Shown: positions 55,150 to 64,000 of the stretch, piece by piece | How the letters are laid out: each line of letters opens with the position of its first letter | Position numbering within the stretch: position 1 is the stretch's first letter | Origin: Lachnospiraceae bacterium | Lineage (GTDB): Bacteria; Bacillota; Clostridia; Lachnospirales; Lachnospiraceae | Length of the DNA stretch: 64,000 nucleotides | Reading direction: 5' to 3' | NCBI GenBank assembly: GCA_022791575.1 | Contig: JAAVZI010000060.1 | Coordinates: 1 to 64,000 of the forward strand | Position numbers and translations under genes: made by a program | The notes under the pieces: generated by a model | What the model saw: only the letters and a program-made list of their open reading frames with translations | Database searches by the model: none | Told to the model about the DNA's origin: nothing

Positions 55150-55791
55150 CTTCCTTTGTTTATAATCTTTTTCAATTCTGGTTTTCCACTGGGCAGTCAG
55201 CGGTCTGCTCATGCGGAAACCGGTAATGGCCTCTCCTACCACTTCATAATTCAACTGCGTGCCCTCACGATCACAATGAAAATTCACACTCCGGCTGCTG
55301 TCAATGCCAATACAGCCGGCAGCCTCTACCGCATCCATATTCGCTCCCAGAAAAAGAAATTCCCATCCATATTGTTCTTTTTGCCGTTCTATATCCTCCT
55401 TAACATGTTCCAGTGTATAATGCGAACTGGCGTTCTCCAGCCCATCTGTCATGATGACAACCATTGTTTTCTCCGGGCGGTCCTTTTCACGGATATATTT
55501 ATGAACCGTTCTAATATGGTGAATCGCTCCGCCGATGGCATCTAAAAGCGCCGTTGAGCCGCCTGCGGTATAATCTTTCTGCCGCATAGTTTTAATCTTC
55601 TTAAGCGGTATTCTGTCATGCAAGACCTTGGAATGGTGGTCAAATAATACCGTTGATACCAGTGCTTCCCCTTCTTCCCTCTTCTGCTTATCAATCATAG
55701 AATTAAATCCGCCGATTGTATCCTTCTCCATTCCCTGCATAGAGCCGCTTCGATCCAGTATAAATACCAGTTCTGTTAAACCTTTCTTCAT
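55141..55791 (-). CDS. von Willebrand factor A domain protein
   Basis: 216 aa single vWA domain. MIDAS motif DRSGSMQG near the N terminus, then the Thr of TAGGSTALLDAIGG and the Asp in VVIMTDGLENAS. No signal peptide, so it works in the cytoplasm, binding a protein partner through a metal. It has AGGAGG and lies 115 bp after the HTH-like gene in the same direction; both seem to form a regulatory pair. Confidence 0.88.
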   Translation of the reverse strand: MKKGLTELVFILDRSGSMQGMEKDTIGGFNSMIDKQKREEGEALVSTVLFDHHSKVLHDRIPLKKIKTMRQKDYTAGGSTALLDAIGGAIHHIRTVHKYIREKDRPEKTMVVIMTDGLENASSHYTLEHVKEDIERQKEQYGWEFLFLGANMDAVEAAGCIGIDSSRSVNFHCDREGTQLNYEVVGEAITGFRMSRPLTAQWKTRIEKDYKQRKKG

Positions 55792-55906
55792 CCGTCATTC
55801 CTCCTTGTTATAATTCCTCGAATATTCTTTTTTGAATTACAACTATACTATATCAGAATTCTTAGTCAGAAAGGTCGCATAAGAAGCGACAAAAGCTCCT
55901 CTCCCA

Positions 55907-56473
55907 TCAACCGCCGATCAATATCTGGTCAAATGCAAACAGCGCCTCATTGATCTCCATGACGCTGTAATTCTTATGTAAAATAAAGTATTCAATAATA
56001 ATATCAAATTTACTGCTGTGAGTCAGAGTATACCCAGCCTTTCCCAGCAGGGCATTTGTCTCCTCAAGCGACAGCTCTAATGCCAGTGCAAATGCAATGG
56101 CAGTAACCTTCTTTGGCCGGTATCCTTCGTCTTTACGAATTTTAGAGAACAGCTTTCGATCTATGTGCGCCCGTTTATAAGTCTCGACATCCGTCAGATC
56201 TCGTTCATCAATCAACCGCAGCAGACACTGGGAAAAGGATTCATCCAAGGATTCCAATGCCGTTTCCAAATTCGGCATAGAACATAAACTCTGCTCTGAT
56301 CTTCTCTGAGATGCAGCGGTTTCCAAAGAGCGTTCTTTTGCTCTCAGCTTTTCGGCACTTATGTGCTGCTTTATATAATGTTTATCAATATAATTTTTCA
56401 GCTCTTGATACAGCCCGCGTTCCAGCACAGCTGTTTTTCTAGCAGCGTTCTTTCTTAGCATAGTAAATAGCAT
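55907..56473 (-). CDS. HTH-like protein paired with a vWA protein
   Basis: 188 aa. N-terminal coiled, charged region ([20 protein letters not shown]) and a C-terminal helical domain that looks like a DNA-binding fold: [20 protein letters not shown], then [20 protein letters not shown]. This C-terminal type is often found next to vWA genes in Firmicutes. I chose ATG 56473, 4 bp after the histidine kinase stop, with AGAAGGGAT upstream; the frame is open to 56569. No function is established. Confidence 0.7.
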   Translation of the reverse strand: MLFTMLRKNAARKTAVLERGLYQELKNYIDKHYIKQHISAEKLRAKERSLETAASQRRSEQSLCSMPNLETALESLDESFSQCLLRLIDERDLTDVETYKRAHIDRKLFSKIRKDEGYRPKKVTAIAFALALELSLEETNALLGKAGYTLTHSSKFDIIIEYFILHKNYSVMEINEALFAFDQILIGG

Positions 56474-56477
56474 ATAT

Positions 56478-58685
56478 TTATCCCTTCTGACATATCTTTT
56501 CCTCTGGCAGCCAGCGCTGCAGCACTTCTGATATATCCTGTACAGCAATCGGCTTGGATACAAAGTCATTCATGCCGGCCGCAAAAAATTCTTCTCTTAC
56601 GCCCTGCACCGCATCCGCCGTTAAAGCAATAATGGGTAGGCTTTGATAACGCTCATCTTCCAGTGCGCGGATCTGTCTGGAAGCTTCAATACCATCCATA
56701 ACCGGCATAAAATGATCCATAAATACCAGATCATATCTAGTATTCTGCACCATTTCCAAAGCTTCCTGACCGTTTTCAGCAGTATCAATCTGCAATTCCA
56801 GCGGTTCCAGCAACGCTTTGGCCACTTCCTGATTGATTTCATTGTCATCCACCAGAAGTATCTTTGCATCGGGAATAGTAAAAGGAAAAGAATCCTCCTG
56901 CTCTTCCTCTTCCTGATCCTTAATCTCTGAGAAGTCACCGACTGGCTCCTGGCTCTCAATTCCCTCCCAAAGATAAAAATAGAATTCACTTCCTTTACCA
57001 TACTCACTCCTGACAGAAAGCTCTCCACCCATCAGGTCTACCAGCTGGCGGGATATGGCAAGCCCTAGTCCGGTTCCTTCTTTTCCCTGATTTTTCTTCT
57101 GGTCCACCTGGGCAAATGCATCAAAGAGTGAATGCAGATCTTCTTCCTTAATTCCCTGTCCGGTATCTTTCACTGACACATACAGTTGTACTTGCTCCTC
57201 TTTTCTCTCCTGTTGTCTGATGGTAACAGTTACAGAACCTTCCTCTGTAAACTTAACTGCATTATTCATGATATTAATAATAACCTGGCGAATCCGCAGT
57301 GCATCGCCATATAACAAACGCGGAATTTCCTTGTCAATATCCATAATCAGCTTCACATTGCGGCTGCCGATTCTCGTTCTGCCAATTACCTGAATATCTC
57401 TAAGCATCTGCGCGATATCATAGGTATCGTTGATAATTTCGAATTTACCTGCCTCAATCTTAGAAAAGTCCAGTAAATCATTAATCAGATCCAGTAACGC
57501 TTTCCCGGAACTTTTAATATGCAGCAGATATCCGGTCTCCTCCGGTGGAAACTCCTTACGCAGCAAAACATCTGTCAACCCTATAATGGCATTCATGGGC
57601 GTTCTGATCTCATGGGACATATTGGATACAAACGTAGACTTTGCCTGATTGGCAGACTCTGCCTGTTCCTTTAGAACCTTCATAATTTCCGCCTGTTCTT
57701 TGATATTCTGTGTGTAGTGATAGTTATCTGTAATATCCGTTAACACATACATTTTTCCATAATATGCATTTCCACTTGAAATCAAACGGCTATCCGCTGT
57801 ATAGACTCTTCTGTCATGGAAAATATTCTTCTTTTCTAAAATACATCCATCAATATCTTCCAGAATGTCTTCTGCTCGTCCAATGGCTATCTCCTCATAA
57901 ATCTGTTTTGCTTTCTGATTAAAATAAATAATCTTCTCATCATTATCAACTACCACCAGCCCCTCTGCCAGGAAATCAACCGCCAGGTCTTTCGCCAGCG
58001 CCAGTGTATCTATAATCTTTTCCCGGAAAATCAGAATAGCCAGCAGAATCGTATCAATCAGAGAGGCCACAAGTGTAGTATCATATCCCTGCGTAACACC
58101 GCTTAAATAAATTAAAAATCCAACGATTGCTACAACATTAATGATAATCAGATAGGTAAACCGGCTTTTTTCCGCTGCCTTTTTCGTTTTATGATAGCAA
58201 GCCAGACATATGCTGGTCATCACAATCATATAAACCACCAATATCATACAATATAAAATATAGAAGATACCCCGCCCAGTCTCCAGATGTGGAAAAAATC
58301 CACTGTCTACAAACTGAATACTGCTGTAAAACAGAGTATGTTTCTCACAGATCAGTACCAGAAACACAATTGCCGTATGTATACAAAACAAAAGCCCTGC
58401 AAACCTACGCGAAACCTTTACCCTGCAGACCTGCATAACAAATAAAAACTGACATAACACAATATAAGGCTTGCCAAGATATGAAAATTTAGTTGCTATC
58501 AAAGCCTCCCCTAATGTATTCGCCTGCAATTCGATCAAATATCCTACAAAGTTAATACCTAATGCCAATATCAAAAGTGATAGATACTGCTGGGTTCTGG
58601 AAGATTTGTGTCCAATCACATAGAAAGCTTCCACCCCCAAGATGATAAGTCCTATATATTGAATAACTATGAAAAATATATGCAT
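56478..58685 (-). CDS. hybrid sensor histidine kinase with N-terminal 7TM domain
   Basis: 735 aa. About seven transmembrane helices in the first ~225 residues (7TM sensor type), a PAS-like region ([14 protein letters not shown]), dimerisation/phosphoacceptor box [15 protein letters not shown], ATPase boxes [32 protein letters not shown], and a C-terminal receiver ([18 protein letters not shown]; phospho-Asp in [13 protein letters not shown]; Lys in FVSKPIA). The final phosphorelay target is not obvious; the HTH-like and vWA genes follow directly. Confidence 0.9.
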   Translation of the reverse strand: MHIFFIVIQYIGLIILGVEAFYVIGHKSSRTQQYLSLLILALGINFVGYLIELQANTLGEALIATKFSYLGKPYIVLCQFLFVMQVCRVKVSRRFAGLLFCIHTAIVFLVLICEKHTLFYSSIQFVDSGFFPHLETGRGIFYILYCMILVVYMIVMTSICLACYHKTKKAAEKSRFTYLIIINVVAIVGFLIYLSGVTQGYDTTLVASLIDTILLAILIFREKIIDTLALAKDLAVDFLAEGLVVVDNDEKIIYFNQKAKQIYEEIAIGRAEDILEDIDGCILEKKNIFHDRRVYTADSRLISSGNAYYGKMYVLTDITDNYHYTQNIKEQAEIMKVLKEQAESANQAKSTFVSNMSHEIRTPMNAIIGLTDVLLRKEFPPEETGYLLHIKSSGKALLDLINDLLDFSKIEAGKFEIINDTYDIAQMLRDIQVIGRTRIGSRNVKLIMDIDKEIPRLLYGDALRIRQVIINIMNNAVKFTEEGSVTVTIRQQERKEEQVQLYVSVKDTGQGIKEEDLHSLFDAFAQVDQKKNQGKEGTGLGLAISRQLVDLMGGELSVRSEYGKGSEFYFYLWEGIESQEPVGDFSEIKDQEEEEQEDSFPFTIPDAKILLVDDNEINQEVAKALLEPLELQIDTAENGQEALEMVQNTRYDLVFMDHFMPVMDGIEASRQIRALEDERYQSLPIIALTADAVQGVREEFFAAGMNDFVSKPIAVQDISEVLQRWLPEEKICQKG

Positions 58686-58709
58686 ATTCTACTCCTTTAC
58701 AACAGTAAA

Positions 58710-60722
58710 TTATACCTGCTCCTCTATTCTTAACAGCTCTTCAAATTCTGCTACAGGCATGGGTCTGGCAAAATAAAATCCCTGAATCATATCACATCCC
58801 TGTTCTGCAAGGAATTCAACCTGCTCTTTCTTCTCAATTCCTTCTGCAACAGTTAGCATATGCAGCTTTTTGGCCAGACGAATTATCTCTTGAACTACAA
58901 TTCTTCCGCGGTTTTCTTTATCATCTCCCCGAAAAAATTCCATATCTAATTTCAATATATCTATCGGCAGATCCTTCAAGGAATTTAATGAAGAATATCC
59001 CGCACCAAAATCATCCATCGAAATACGGAAATCATACCCTTTTAATTCTCTTAAAATCCTCTGCAAAGTATCTTTATCTCCAAAAAATGCGCTTTCTGTC
59101 ACTTCCAGCTCAATCAGATCATGCTCCGCACCATATCCATCTACCAGCCTGCAGATATGACGAGCAAGATTATCTTTAGCAAAATGTGCTCTGGAAACAT
59201 TTACCGAAACAGGAATCAACTTCTTTCCCTGAATCTTCCATTCGGACTGCAGCCGGGCAACAGCAGAAATCATATACTCATCTAATTTAGTAATAAATCC
59301 GCTTTCTTCAAAGATTGGAATAAAGCGTCCAGGGGAAATCATTCCCTCCGTTGGAGAAATCCATCTTACCAATGCCTCTGCACTTACTATTTTTTGAGTC
59401 ACCGGATTATACTTAGGCTGCAGATACAGCTGGAATTCTTTATTCAATAATGCCGATTCCATCATATCCTCTACTTTATGCTTCCATACCTGCTCCTGCA
59501 GAATCTTTGCATCAAATACCTTGATGAACCCACCATCATTTCTGCCAAGAGATTCTCTTGCCACATTGGCATAGTGGTAAATCTGCTCCATATCCATCTG
59601 CTTTCGCGGATGTTCTTGTGTATTCTTCCACTTAACCGCTGGAATCATGCACAACCCAGCCTGATAAGTCAATGCCCGTTCCGGCTGAATTCCTGTCAGA
59701 TCTGCTAATAGTTTTCTCAGCCGCTTCTCACATTGCTCCTCCGAGCCACAGCGCAGCAACAGACCAAAATCAGCCATCGCAGAGCGGGCAAACACTTCAT
59801 TTTTTTCAATGGCCACTCGTAAAAAAGCATTCAATTTTTTTAATAATTCTTCTCCATCCTTGCTTCCATAACACGCACAATAATCTTGATAATGGTTCAT
59901 ATGAAGATTGACCATAGCATAGGTATTCCCTGTATTTCGAATCTGGCACAGGATTCTCCGGCTGCGCTGAATAAAATACAGCCAGTTCTTCCCTTCTGTA
60001 ACGGTATCCAGATATAATAAATGAACCATACGGCGCTGCGTTATAATGGAAGACAGAACATTAATCAACAGTAGAATAATCAACAGCAAAAGCAAAGTGG
60101 TATCTACAAAAATCGCACCTATAATATAAATACTGCTTTTCATCTCCATGGTTACAAAATCTTTGTAATACAGATGATATCCCTCTATCTGAACTGGCAG
60201 CTCTATCCAAAAATGACCTTCCATTATGCTTTTTTCATGCCATTGATCCCGATCCACTGACAACAGCCGGAAACTTCGTTCTAAAAGCTGATTGTATGAT
60301 ATATGTAAATCCTTATCTTTCTGCGGATTTTCTGGATCGATATCTGAATAAATATAAGTGTTCTCTCTATAGGCTACCTCTCTCGCTTCACTGAAGTCTG
60401 GAACTGTTTTCCCAAACTTCCATAAAATGTTCCCACGCTCATCCGTTACACAGATATCTCGATCCTCATTTAGATAATTCTCCAGTGAAGCAATACTTTT
60501 TTCCGCTCCCTCCTCCTTAATACGTGTTGTAAGCAACTGTCCCAGATATTCGGTCTTTTCGTACAAATGTTCGATCTTAGATTCCACCAAGTATCCTTCA
60601 AATGAAACTACAAAGACCACAAACATCCCTGTGCAAACTCCAAGAAAGATCATAAAAAGCAAAATAGACGGCAAAATACTTTTTTTGTAATACCTTTTTA
60701 TGTTACTTTTTTTATGGCTCAT
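58710..60722 (-). CDS. membrane GGDEF/EAL protein with active-looking EAL domain
   Basis: 670 aa. Transmembrane helix near residue 20, an extracytoplasmic domain, a second helix near 215 (IIGAIFVDTTLLLLLIILLL), then a GGDEF domain whose signature has decayed (the site reads SAMADFGLLL), then an EAL domain with intact SAEALVRW, NVSRAHF, ELEVTESAF and DDFGAGYSSL. It is therefore probably a c-di-GMP phosphodiesterase rather than a cyclase. It is the first gene of the leftward signalling block. Confidence 0.9.
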   Translation of the reverse strand: MSHKKSNIKRYYKKSILPSILLFMIFLGVCTGMFVVFVVSFEGYLVESKIEHLYEKTEYLGQLLTTRIKEEGAEKSIASLENYLNEDRDICVTDERGNILWKFGKTVPDFSEAREVAYRENTYIYSDIDPENPQKDKDLHISYNQLLERSFRLLSVDRDQWHEKSIMEGHFWIELPVQIEGYHLYYKDFVTMEMKSSIYIIGAIFVDTTLLLLLIILLLINVLSSIITQRRMVHLLYLDTVTEGKNWLYFIQRSRRILCQIRNTGNTYAMVNLHMNHYQDYCACYGSKDGEELLKKLNAFLRVAIEKNEVFARSAMADFGLLLRCGSEEQCEKRLRKLLADLTGIQPERALTYQAGLCMIPAVKWKNTQEHPRKQMDMEQIYHYANVARESLGRNDGGFIKVFDAKILQEQVWKHKVEDMMESALLNKEFQLYLQPKYNPVTQKIVSAEALVRWISPTEGMISPGRFIPIFEESGFITKLDEYMISAVARLQSEWKIQGKKLIPVSVNVSRAHFAKDNLARHICRLVDGYGAEHDLIELEVTESAFFGDKDTLQRILRELKGYDFRISMDDFGAGYSSLNSLKDLPIDILKLDMEFFRGDDKENRGRIVVQEIIRLAKKLHMLTVAEGIEKKEQVEFLAEQGCDMIQGFYFARPMPVAEFEELLRIEEQV

Positions 60723-60854
60723 GATCTATCACCTTTCTCTTCTGAATCTCCAGCTGCAAATAATTGTTACTATCGTATCATGAAACTATATTTTTTTCAA
60801 CCATAGCTTCTGGGAATTCCTATATAGAAATTCCGCGAAACCATCGGGAACTAC

Positions 60855-60883
60855 TTTACACAACTTTAAAATAACCATATAAT
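60855..60883 (+). promoter_or_regulatory. promoter of the lipoprotein gene
   Basis: TTTACA (60855-60860), 17 bp, TATAAT (60878-60883), 37 bp before the ATG at 60921. Confidence 0.6.
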
Positions 60884-60920
60884 GTTATGGTGTGTAACGA
60901 CATTTGGGAGGAAAAATATA

Positions 60921-61457
60921 ATGAATCAAAAAACCAAAAGACAACTTATGGTCATGGCGGCATGTCTGCTGCTAACTGGCTGCAGCAGCAATCCTGCCGG
61001 CCAGCAGAACAAAACTAAACCACAGAACGAACAGAATCTGCAGTCTAACAGCCCGGCAGAAACGGAAGCCCCTATTCTTCCAAGCCCATCAGAAACGGAA
61101 GCCATCGAAGATCATTCTGCCGAATATGTCGGTGAATGGTGGGATGCGAATGGAGAAAGCTGCAGCTTGGATATTGCATGCGAGGATGGAATTCACTATT
61201 TTATTGATATCAATTGGAGCGATGGTACAAAAGATAATACACACTGGTCTTTTGCCGGAACCTATGATAAAAACCAAAAGGGGATCACCTATCAGGGCAG
61301 TAAGAATAAAGAGCATTATCCCCAAGGACAAGATTTACAAATTACAGGGATCTACACAGATGGTACGGGATTGATCTATATTGATACAGAAGGAATGCTG
61401 CATTGGGATGACCATACAGAAAATGCCGGTGCCGGCTGTATCTTTCAAAAAAATTAA
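60921..61457 (+). CDS. lipoprotein of unknown function
   Basis: 178 aa. Lipoprotein signal with lipobox LLTGC (Cys near residue 22), a Ser/Glu/Pro linker (about 25-70), then a compact beta-rich domain with several Trp residues (YVGEWWDANGESCSLDI, HWSFAGTYDKNQKGITYQG). I chose ATG 60921 with GGGAGG upstream; the longer frame from 60882 starts within the promoter. It precedes an ECF sigma gene by 110 bp and may belong to the same response. Confidence 0.75.
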   Translation: MNQKTKRQLMVMAACLLLTGCSSNPAGQQNKTKPQNEQNLQSNSPAETEAPILPSPSETEAIEDHSAEYVGEWWDANGESCSLDIACEDGIHYFIDINWSDGTKDNTHWSFAGTYDKNQKGITYQGSKNKEHYPQGQDLQITGIYTDGTGLIYIDTEGMLHWDDHTENAGAGCIFQKN

Positions 61458-61567
61458 TTTTCTCTATAATTTTTGCAACTTATTTACATATTTACGGTGT
61501 AGATATAGAAAGGGATTCGTGTTACTTTATGTGCAGAAAGCATAAGAGAAAGGGGTAACATCAAACA

Positions 61568-62131
61568 ATGGAAGATGCCCAGATTGTACAATTATATTTT
61601 GAACGCTCCGAACAGGCAATCGAAGAAACGAAAAACAAGTATGAAAATTACTGCTATCAGATTGCCTATCATATTTTGTATAACAGGGAGGATTCTCAGG
61701 AGTGTGTCAATGACACTTATCTGAACGCATGGAATGCAATCCCCCCGTTCCGACCTGTGCGCCTTTCTACCTATCTGGGGAAAATTACCAGAAATCTTGC
61801 ACTACATATCTACGAAAAGAGACACCGCCAGAAACGAGGCGGAGGACAAACAGAACTAGTTTATGATGAATTGTCGGAAGTGTTAAGCAGCACGGAAGGA
61901 AATCCTGAACAACATATAGAATTAGAGTTCCTGACCCAGTGTATCAATGCCTATCTGAAAACAATCCCTCCATTAAACCGGATGGCTTTTGTCGGCAGAT
62001 ACTGGGCCTTTGAAAGTATTGAGAGCATTGCTGCCCACCTGGGTATCAGCCAAAGCAAAACCAAAAGTATCTTATTCCGCACTCGAAACGGTCTGCGGGA
62101 GTACCTGGCAAAGGAGGAAATTATCGTATGA
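61568..62131 (+). CDS. ECF-type RNA polymerase sigma factor
   Basis: 187 aa. Region 2 (NYCYQIAYHILYNREDSQECVNDTYLNAW in parts, the aromatic-rich core-binding and -10 region) and region 4 (ESIESIAAHLGISQSKTKSILFRTRNGL, the -35 reading HTH). It overlaps the following gene by 4 bp (ATGA at 62128-62131), the usual coupling of a sigma factor to its anti-sigma. The target promoter is unknown. Confidence 0.9.
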   Translation: MEDAQIVQLYFERSEQAIEETKNKYENYCYQIAYHILYNREDSQECVNDTYLNAWNAIPPFRPVRLSTYLGKITRNLALHIYEKRHRQKRGGGQTELVYDELSEVLSSTEGNPEQHIELEFLTQCINAYLKTIPPLNRMAFVGRYWAFESIESIAAHLGISQSKTKSILFRTRNGLREYLAKEEIIV

Positions 62132-63207
62132 ATATTCAAAAGCTGGGGGAAGCAATCGGAAATATAGAGGAGGATTTTATTTATGAATATCAATCCTTTC
62201 AGCCCAAAAGCAAATCAAGAACCTATGCTGCTATAGGAGTCCTGGCCTCTTGTGCTGTCCTATCTCTGGCCGTTGGCATTACATCCCGTCATCATTCCGG
62301 CAGACAGCCTGTACCATCTCCCAATATACCAGATATTGCCTGGGAAACTTACCATCCTACCGAACAGCCGTCTGCTTCTGAGGCTGCAACAGAAGTTCCA
62401 GACCTTCAGACACCGGAAGAAACTATATCCCCAACAGAGGAACCACCAACTGAGAGCTCGTTACTGACCGCTGAAAACGAGCCAACATCACAACTTCCTG
62501 CTTCTACAGCTCCCATACCTACTCCAAGCCATAGCCAGTCGCCGGCTGCACCTAACAATAGTAATGCGTCTGATTATTACGGAACAGCGTCTGTGGTTCC
62601 GTCGCTGCGCCTAGCCTGGAACCAAGTTACCGCCTGCTCAGAACCCTATACAGATCTTTTTATGGAATCGGTTCCCACAGATACACCGAGTAGTCCTGAT
62701 CAAATAGAAACACCGACCAAACCCGGAGCCGTTCCAGACGGAGATTCCAATCCCGGTTCCAGCTCTTCCGTAAACTCCGGTTCCGCAGCAGGTTCTAGTT
62801 CATCAAAATTAGAAGATTATAATGGAATTATCGGCTGCTATTGGCTATTTCAACCTGAATTTTCGCAAATGACCTTTGCCTCATTGCCAAGCATAACAAC
62901 TGTCAATGACAAACAAATGTTTTCCTGCTGTCTGTTTACGGAAGAAAAAAGCAAGCTCTATATGGTACAGGTCGAAACGGATGCTGCCTCATTAGAAGAA
63001 GCTAACAGACAGTATCCGCAGAAACCATTTGAAAACCTTTCCCATTTATCCTATCTGGACAGCAGCCCGCTCTATCTTGTGGAAAATGAAAAAGGAGAGT
63101 GCTATGCCCGGTTATATAAAGATCAGATTCTGATTACTATATGGGAGAAAGGAATTGGCCGAGATGGCCTTATCCATATTATACGAAATCTGGAAAAAAG
63201 AGAATAA
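62128..63207 (+). CDS. membrane protein coupled to the ECF sigma factor, probable anti-sigma
   Basis: 359 aa. Short cytoplasmic N terminus (KLGEAIGNIEEDFIYEYQSF), one transmembrane helix near 33-51 (AAIGVLASCAVLSLAVGI), a ~165-residue Pro/Ser/Thr/Glu-rich extracytoplasmic linker, and a C-terminal folded domain (about 230-359, starting YNGIIGCYWLFQPEFSQM). The layout fits an anti-sigma factor whose outer domain senses a signal, although no classic zinc anti-sigma motif is seen. It is followed by a terminator at 63218-63252. Confidence 0.75.
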   Translation: MNIQKLGEAIGNIEEDFIYEYQSFQPKSKSRTYAAIGVLASCAVLSLAVGITSRHHSGRQPVPSPNIPDIAWETYHPTEQPSASEAATEVPDLQTPEETISPTEEPPTESSLLTAENEPTSQLPASTAPIPTPSHSQSPAAPNNSNASDYYGTASVVPSLRLAWNQVTACSEPYTDLFMESVPTDTPSSPDQIETPTKPGAVPDGDSNPGSSSSVNSGSAAGSSSSKLEDYNGIIGCYWLFQPEFSQMTFASLPSITTVNDKQMFSCCLFTEEKSKLYMVQVETDAASLEEANRQYPQKPFENLSHLSYLDSSPLYLVENEKGECYARLYKDQILITIWEKGIGRDGLIHIIRNLEKRE

Positions 63208-63217
63208 ATATACTAAA

Positions 63218-63252
63218 AGCAGCAAAAGAGAAAAATCCGCTCTTTTGCTGCT
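63218..63252 (+). terminator. intrinsic terminator after the sigma/anti-sigma genes
   Basis: Perfect 13-bp stem AGCAGCAAAAGAG (63218-63230) with 63240-63252, loop of 9. Confidence 0.75.
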
Positions 63253-63785
63253 CGTTCTATATAAACCCTCATAACCCATCTGTACTGCAGCAGTATTTAA
63301 CCCATCAAAACTGTCTGCAGGCTTTGCTGTTAATTCACATTTTCCTGTAAAATCGGATCCATACCGTTTATGTGAAAAGCAGCGACTCCCTGTCCGTTAA
63401 AGTGGACAAAAATCATTCCAGAAATATACCCCAGTTCCAAAATATCTGCAGCATATTCCTTTTGGGCAGCTCTGGCTTCCCTAGAACTGCCGTTACACAA
63501 GTACCTGTACTAATTATAACTGTAGTCAGCATACTATTAGTACTCTCTTTCAAATTTTCTTTTCATATCACTTCTTTTGTTTATTAGAATTGTTCTATAT
63601 TCTTGTTCTTTTGCTATCACCCTCTCTGCAAAGTTAACTTTTCAAATAGTTACTTCCTATTATATATCACCCTAAATAAAAGTTATGGTTGCAAATGTGG
63701 TTTTATTTTTTTGAAAATTCTAAAATACAGTCAAACATTTCAATTATTTTTTTCGTTCTATGTTTCCCAACTACCATATGCAGCA
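63253..63785. other. AT-rich intergenic stretch with no recognised gene
   Basis: No ORF with a convincing ribosome binding site or family match was found on either strand, and no known repeat. Confidence 0.5.
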
Positions 63786-63828
63786 AAAAAATTCAGCCAC
63801 CTGACAAACTCTGATGACTGAATTTTTT
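63786..63828 (-). terminator. intrinsic terminator read leftward
   Basis: Arms AAAAAATTCAG (63786-63796) and CTGAATTTTTT (63818-63828); on the minus strand the stem ends in a T run. It follows the possible gene end at 63868. Confidence 0.6.
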
Positions 63829-63867
63829 ATAAAATTATATCCCAGTTAGTTTATTTGTTGCTACTGA

Positions 63868-64000
63868 TTATTTCAACCGCACATAGCTTATATTTATATA
63901 GTCCCAATTTCCATTTGTGTTTATGACGCCTATTTCCAAAATTTTGGGAGATACCTCATTCGGTCAATTGAATTTGATTGATTCATGGTGTATTTGAACA
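63868..64000 (-). pseudogene. possible gene end at the window edge, with an in-frame stop
   Basis: On the minus strand one frame reads protein-like: VQIHHESIKFN, a TGA at 63966-63964, then PNEVSPKILEIGVINTNGNW and further to a TAA at 63870-63868, with a terminator 40 bp downstream. Either a nonsense codon splits a C-terminal segment, or only part is coding. The family is unknown. Confidence 0.35.

Noticed and set aside
59740-59800. Active diguanylate cyclase in the GGDEF/EAL protein
   Set aside because: The GGDEF signature is replaced by SAMADF, so only the EAL activity is supported.

Overview
The window looks like a chromosomal segment of an anaerobic, low-to-mid GC Firmicute, most likely a Lachnospiraceae-type gut Clostridium. 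The evidence is the mix of indolepyruvate:ferredoxin oxidoreductase, a group B-like [FeFe] hydrogenase, a minimal SufBC pair, tandem GH42 beta-galactosidases, a uronate pathway, and AGGAGG-type ribosome binding sites. No rRNA, tRNA or CRISPR array was seen. Family names come from recognised motifs, not from a database search.

Layout. 0-4 kb: ddl-murF (leftward) and a CheY-like regulator coupled to a CheX-like protein. 4-12 kb: leftward housekeeping genes thrC, ilvC, ilvN, a homocysteine methyltransferase with a degenerate folate domain, a cysteine desulfurase, rsmE and prmA. 12-20 kb: an acyl-CoA ligase with iorA-iorB, a decayed patch with a Cys-rich KTR gene, an amidohydrolase, and a monomeric [FeFe] hydrogenase. 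20-22 kb: a broken Rpn-type nuclease gene and an AbiEi-type antitoxin gene with no toxin. 22-30 kb: DUF434 protein, sodium:solute symporter, rarA and a heterodimeric ABC exporter. 30-46 kb: a leftward carbohydrate and acid-sugar region (two GH42, BKACE, Asp/Glu racemase-like protein, acid-sugar kinase, a GH67/GH20-like protein, uxaA, uxaB) interrupted by an HD-GYP response regulator and a FapA protein. 46-53 kb: a membrane-anchored GH43 protein, AraC regulator, HAD phosphatase, azlCD and sufBC. 53-60 kb: an array of palindromic repeats, a MATE exporter, and a signalling block (vWA protein, HTH-like protein, hybrid histidine kinase, GGDEF/EAL protein). 60-64 kb: a lipoprotein, an ECF sigma factor and its probable membrane anti-sigma.

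The most unusual feature is a family of about 142-196 bp palindromic, MITE-like elements (about twelve copies or fragments). They have imperfect terminal inverted repeats (TAGG...CCTA) and a 24-25 bp internal stem whose sequence differs between copies while both arms stay paired. Five copies place the same end 31-34 bp upstream of a start codon. In each of these the end supplies a -35-like hexamer 18 bp from the element's terminal TA, so that TA plus the flanking bases forms a -10-like hexamer. This suggests mobile, outward-facing promoters.

Other points of interest are a BKACE enzyme with a Cys/Gly-rich linker and an encapsulation-peptide-like C-terminal helix, a nested palindrome operator over the uxaB promoter, direct repeats spaced like AraC sites before the GH43 gene, a repeated operator around the -10 of the orphan AbiEi gene, and a small membrane ORF coupled to iorB.
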